This document shows, in pieces, positions 60,255 through 64,000 of a DNA stretch of 64,000 bases. Source of the DNA: Norana najaformis (Eukaryota > Annelida > Clitellata > Crassiclitellata > Hormogastridae). Below the pieces are notes generated by a model that was not told where the DNA came from, did no database searches, and was given only the letters and a program-made list of their open reading frames with translations. The DNA lies in assembly GCA_964023275.1 (NCBI GenBank), contig OZ029914.1:28905707-28969706 (forward strand), read 5' to 3'. Position numbers and translations under genes: made by a program. Every line of letters starts with the position of its first letter. Position 1 is the stretch's first letter.

Positions 60255-60440
60255 TCGTAATCGTAATTCCAAGATTTCTACAGCGCCCAACGAAAGCCGC
60301 GCCGCAGGGACCAGCTTATTCACAGGCGCTCAGTCAAAACAAAATCGATAGGCAAAAGGGTTCGGTTCCAGGTCAAGATCCAAAAGTCAGACGGAGGGAC
60401 AGCGTGGCAGCTGCGGGGGGTGGTGTTAGGGGTTGGAGAG
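60255..60440 (-). repeat. LINE 3'-UTR-like repeat
   Basis: Plus-strand text TTCTACAGCGCCCAACGAAA ... GGTTCGGTTCCAGGTCAAGATC resembles the 3' parts of the L2-like copies near 16, 41.45 and 52.9 kb. Confidence 0.4.
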
Positions 60441-61749
60441 CAGAGAGATAAGAGGAAGAAGGGATGTGTTTTGTTTGCATATGTTAACATGCCTAGTTGA
60501 ATTTCCCAGATGGTGGAACTGGAAATTTGAAATATTTCGCAGTAGTGGTGATTATTTAACATCCTGTCTTTTGAATGCAGAACTTTGCCTCTAAGACAAG
60601 GTAAGTAAAGGTGTTCATTCATTACACACTTATACGCTTCCATCATAATGTGGAACTCTGTGGAAAATATTGCATCCACCATGGTCTAGACCACTTCATA
60701 TGCTGGCAGCATTTAGTGTCAGTTTTTGCAACTGCTTCAGATGAAGGTCAATGAGTGCTAAACCAGTCAGCCACCACAAGAAGTGCACGACCATGACGAT
60801 AAGCAAGTATAACAGTGTTAACAGTCAGTGTTAGTGTTAACAAATAGTTTTAGTAATTTAGTAGTTGAAGAAGAGTCACTTCTAACTCATCGCCGACAAG
60901 TTACTGTTTACATGCCCCTGTTTGCAAACCAATGCCAAATAAGGGCAGGTGTAAACCAAACTTCTGGGTTACAAGGCTTGACAATTTTACGTGACACACC
61001 TGCAGGATTCAAACCCCAGATAACTGTAATTGGAGTAAGAAATTTGTACAGCACTGCTTGAAGAGGAACTAATCAGAGGTAATCAACAGAGAACTGAAAG
61101 ACAGATACATTATCAATCTACCACAAAGTGTAAAAAGGTCAGTATCTATAATGTAGCAACAGCTACATTACAGCTAATAATAGCCATTAATTAATTAGTG
61201 TTCAGCTTAATTCATCAGCAGATTAATATCTATCAATTTATACAGCCCTCTTAACACACTCAGATAACATTTCTGTGCTACTTTTAAGATGGAAAAATGC
61301 AGTGCTTAACCTAGAATATACCAATTCACATTTGAAAGAGAAATTTAAATCAATCACTTGTGTAAAATACATATAAAAATAAATATTAAGAACAAAAATG
61401 GCAAATATAATGCAGACAATAAGTCAATCAGTGTGACTAAAGTGACACTACTTTTAAAAAGCACGAAGTCCTCGCACTGCATAAAAGCAGGAACAGAAAA
61501 CCAAATCTAAATGAAGAACAGACTTAGATCTGCATTCGTAACATCATCTCTGGTCCACTACAAGCCATTTCCGAGAAATGAACGGTATATGTTCGAAAGA
61601 AAAGCATCGACGAACCCAAAATTCAATTCTTTTCACGACAAAAACGGACATGGTTTTGACAGGATTTCAACCAGGCTTAGGAACTGCACAAACATAATCC
61701 AATTATACGACCCATGTACAAGCACTCAGACTTATACTGTCGGGCAGGC

Positions 61750-62340
61750 ATATACATAAAGTGTCCACGCGTCACTAGTCGGGGGTGGTCAGTCGGTGGA
61801 CAGACAAGTCCACAAATGGACATTACATTGACCACACCCAGGAAAGACGCCCGACCGACGGGGCCCCCTAGAACAAATCTAACGAGTGAATTATTTCCGT
61901 TACTTCTATCTCGCATGCATATCTCGACTCGTGTTTCGGTTCGCAATTCATGGAACCCGCGGCCTCGAATCGATACTCGGCGCCGGGGCGCGTCGTTCGT
62001 CACCGTCCAAGTACTATTCGGCGGTATCGGCGGCGTTGTAGGCAGGCCGACACCATGACGAGTTTTATCACATACTTAGAAAAGCCAGCGACTAGTATCA
62101 ACAGAGAAGATCAATGTCGGCTACTGACATCTGCGAACGGCCATCAACGAAGACGACGACGCAACAGCACTGCCACCCGTCCTATCCCCAAGTTAATGGA
62201 CCTGTCCGCCGTAAAACGAGATGAAGCCGACGCTGCCAAAGAGAATTTCCACAGTAGCCGACCCACCCTGTTTTGCCATTGTCTTCGGTAAAGTGCGTCT
62301 GTACCGATCCGGTTCCAGGAAATTCTGCTCGAGATCAATT
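61750..62340. promoter_or_regulatory. CpG-rich island, candidate promoter of a rightward gene
   Basis: About 600 bp dense in CG dinucleotides (GGCGCCGGGGCGCGTCGTTCG at about 61980-62000) inside AT-rich DNA. In animals with mosaic methylation, CpG retention often marks promoters or conserved exons; that is inference here. Confidence 0.4.
62055..62287 (+). CDS. Candidate first coding exon of an unidentified gene
   Basis: The ATG at 62055 has a favourable context (GACACCATGA) and opens a 78-codon frame. The peptide starts MTSFITYLEKPATSINRED and has a basic run (QRRRRRNS) followed by KLMDLSAVKRDEADAAKE. A possible donor CTTCG|GTAAAG at 62287 precedes the in-frame stop. The frame lies within the CpG-rich island. 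I do not recognise the protein, and no following exon was identified in the last 1.7 kb. It could equally be 5' UTR or random ORF. Confidence 0.25.
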
Positions 62341-62850
62341 TCACCCGGATGGATCCATCAGCTTATGATAGATCTCGATCTGGCTTTGGGTCTGTCTCGA
62401 TGGAATAGATCCAGACGCCTGTAATCAGTCTCAGTGCAGTGGATCCAGCTGCTCGGAATCAGTCCATCCCTCCACTGGAATGGATCTACCGGCTAAATCC
62501 CAGTTACGACACTGCCACCTTGTCTCAAGACAATCCGACCAAATCTGAATTGATGGCTCAGAAATGTGTTTTTGATTTGGTGCCAGTCGAACTTCTGTTG
62601 ATAGGTTTGAAAAACAATTCCAGTACCGTCTTCTAGCAATGCTGAGAGTGAAATAGGTTATCTGAAGGTGGTAATGGATTGCTAAAGCAACAGCTTTTCC
62701 AGGGTTTCCAATCTTTGTGTGGTCAAGTGGTTAAGCCAAGCAACCAACAAGAAAGCACAGATGAGTTGTTCAACTGCCACATTTTTGCTTCAGCCACTAC
62801 TGTCATGTGTTCGAACAGTGCATTTGAACACAAATGTTGCTAAGTAGTAA
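62341..62850. other. Intergenic region right of the CpG island
   Basis: Short GGATC(C/T)A-containing repeats (ATGGATCCATCAG, GTGGATCCAG, ATGGATCTAC) at 62350-62490. No gene is recognised. Confidence 0.4.
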
Positions 62851-62853
62851 GAC

Positions 62854-62856
<3 letters not shown>

Positions 62857-62941
<85 letters not shown>
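62857..62941. repeat. (TA)n microsatellite
   Basis: About 85 bp of nearly pure TA. Confidence 0.97.
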
Positions 62942-62944
<3 letters not shown>

Positions 62945-63064
62945 CGATGGAAGAGCTTTAGGTTACTGAAGGCTCATGCCTGTAAAAGATCTGGATGACT
63001 GCAATGGAGACACATTCACTTCAAAAAGTTCATCTGCCTAGTCATGATATTCACTAGGCAGATA

Positions 63065-63260
63065 AGTCATATGTATGTATGTATGTGCATGCATGCATGT
63101 ATGTTTGTATGCATGCATGTATGTATGTATGCATATATATATATATGTATGTATATATTTATATATATATATATATATAGACATTTAATATAGCACCTTT
63201 CAAGTATCTTGTTTGCCTAAGTGGTGTGTTAAAGTTCATTAAGACCAACATATTCACCTA
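63065..63260 (-). repeat. (ATGT)n/(TA)n microsatellite plus LINE/SINE tail
   Basis: The microsatellite (63065-63178) abuts AGACATTTAATATAGCACCT at 63179 and CAAGTATCTTG. This is the same join as at 225-275 and, in reverse, 54000-54060. Confidence 0.8.
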
Positions 63261-64000
63261 TAAGCAAATAATGCTCAGATTACTGGGAAGTCCTCACCAG
63301 CGGGCGTTTGCACACACGAAAAGCCCAACCAATGCAGTCCCTTCCAGAATTTACAGTCAACACCGTTTTCGGAGATTCAGGCCTGAGTTGCATCAACTGA
63401 GGATGAGGAACGACGACAGCTGAATGAAGTCTGCAGTCCATTGTTATGCTGACCAACTGGCACTCCTTGGACAGAAGGTACCGGAAGGTATGGTAACAGT
63501 GATTACACAAAGTAACAACAAAACATGGACAAGAATACGTTGGTGTGGTTCTACATCTTTGTGAAATCCTTCGTCTGCAGACTTATCCATTTAATTTAGG
63601 CCAGAGATGTGCAACACTCAGGGGTACTTAAAAGGTGCTATATAAATATCCAGACACATCCAAACATAATATGAAACGGTAATTTATTAGGCGTCTGCTT
63701 TTGTTTGGAACTATCTCTATTCATCACTGAATCCAGCTCTCAAAACTTTGAAAGCAGTGCCTAAGTTGAAGAAGGACCTTAATTTTCTAGCGAAGTGTAA
63801 ACATTTTAACATTGGCAATCAAGCAGCTGCCTTTTGTTTGAACACTGTGAGACACGTACAGTGGTGTAAGGCCAATGTGTTTACACAAGGCCAACACGAG
63901 GCCACGCTTTCGACAAATACCGAGGCCATTTTGGCGGCAGTCGTTCTCACAAGTTCTCTGTCTGGACGGCTCTCAGTTGGACGATGAAGAGGCATCTCCT
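63261..64000. other. Right end of the window
   Basis: A plus-oriented tail repeat at 63625-63660 (TACTTAAAAGGTGCTATATA). The last 250 bp are less AT-rich and contain a minus-strand GCCGCCAAAATGGCC (about 63932-63918), a good Kozak-like ATG context with a frame of only about 36 codons. No gene can be called. Confidence 0.35.

Overview
The window is animal genomic DNA. It is AT-rich, has short exons with GT-AG splice sites, and is crowded with microsatellites, minisatellites, tRNA-derived SINEs, non-LTR retrotransposon (LINE) fragments and DNA transposons. There are no operons, rRNA genes or CRISPR arrays. The repeat mix and the protein divergence suggest an invertebrate, perhaps a lophotrochozoan such as a mollusc or annelid, but the sequence does not fix the species.

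The main gene is the 5' part of one receptor tyrosine kinase gene, a discoidin domain receptor (DDR), on the minus strand. I assembled it by eye from seven coding exons whose splice sites and phases all agree: 51821-51722 (signal peptide), 15784-15679, 12522-12381, 8369-8280 and 7009-6862 (discoidin domain), 3410-2886 (DS-like domain) and 803-651 (Thr/Pro-rich extracellular juxtamembrane segment). They encode about 421 residues. The transmembrane and kinase exons must lie beyond the left edge. The first coding intron is about 35.9 kb.

The introns hold the mobile DNA. A piggyBac-type element (3452-5639, flanked by TTAA), whose transposase gene has lost its middle, ends 37 bp from an exon's 3' splice site. 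A decayed Ty3/Gypsy-like LTR element (about 10831-12327) ends about 52 bp from another exon's 5' splice site. RTE-like LINE pieces lie near 7.7, 23.5, 26.4 and 57.9 kb. L2/CR1-like LINE 3' ends lie near 16-17, 42.8-43.7 and 52.9-53.6 kb. Several tRNA-derived SINEs are also present.

The most striking insertion lies inside the giant first intron: a DNA transposon (about 45544-47895) with long terminal inverted repeats, an uninterrupted 561-codon transposase-like ORF, and a TATA box plus a perfect CRE palindrome upstream of it. It looks young and intact. I could not place it in a named superfamily with confidence.

Right of the DDR start (52-64 kb) the DNA is mostly repeats, with two relatively CpG-rich islands. 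One (59.4-59.9 kb) is followed by a strong minus-strand 5' splice site and could be a noncoding first exon of DDR. The other (61.75-62.34 kb) could hold the start of a rightward gene. Both are inferences.
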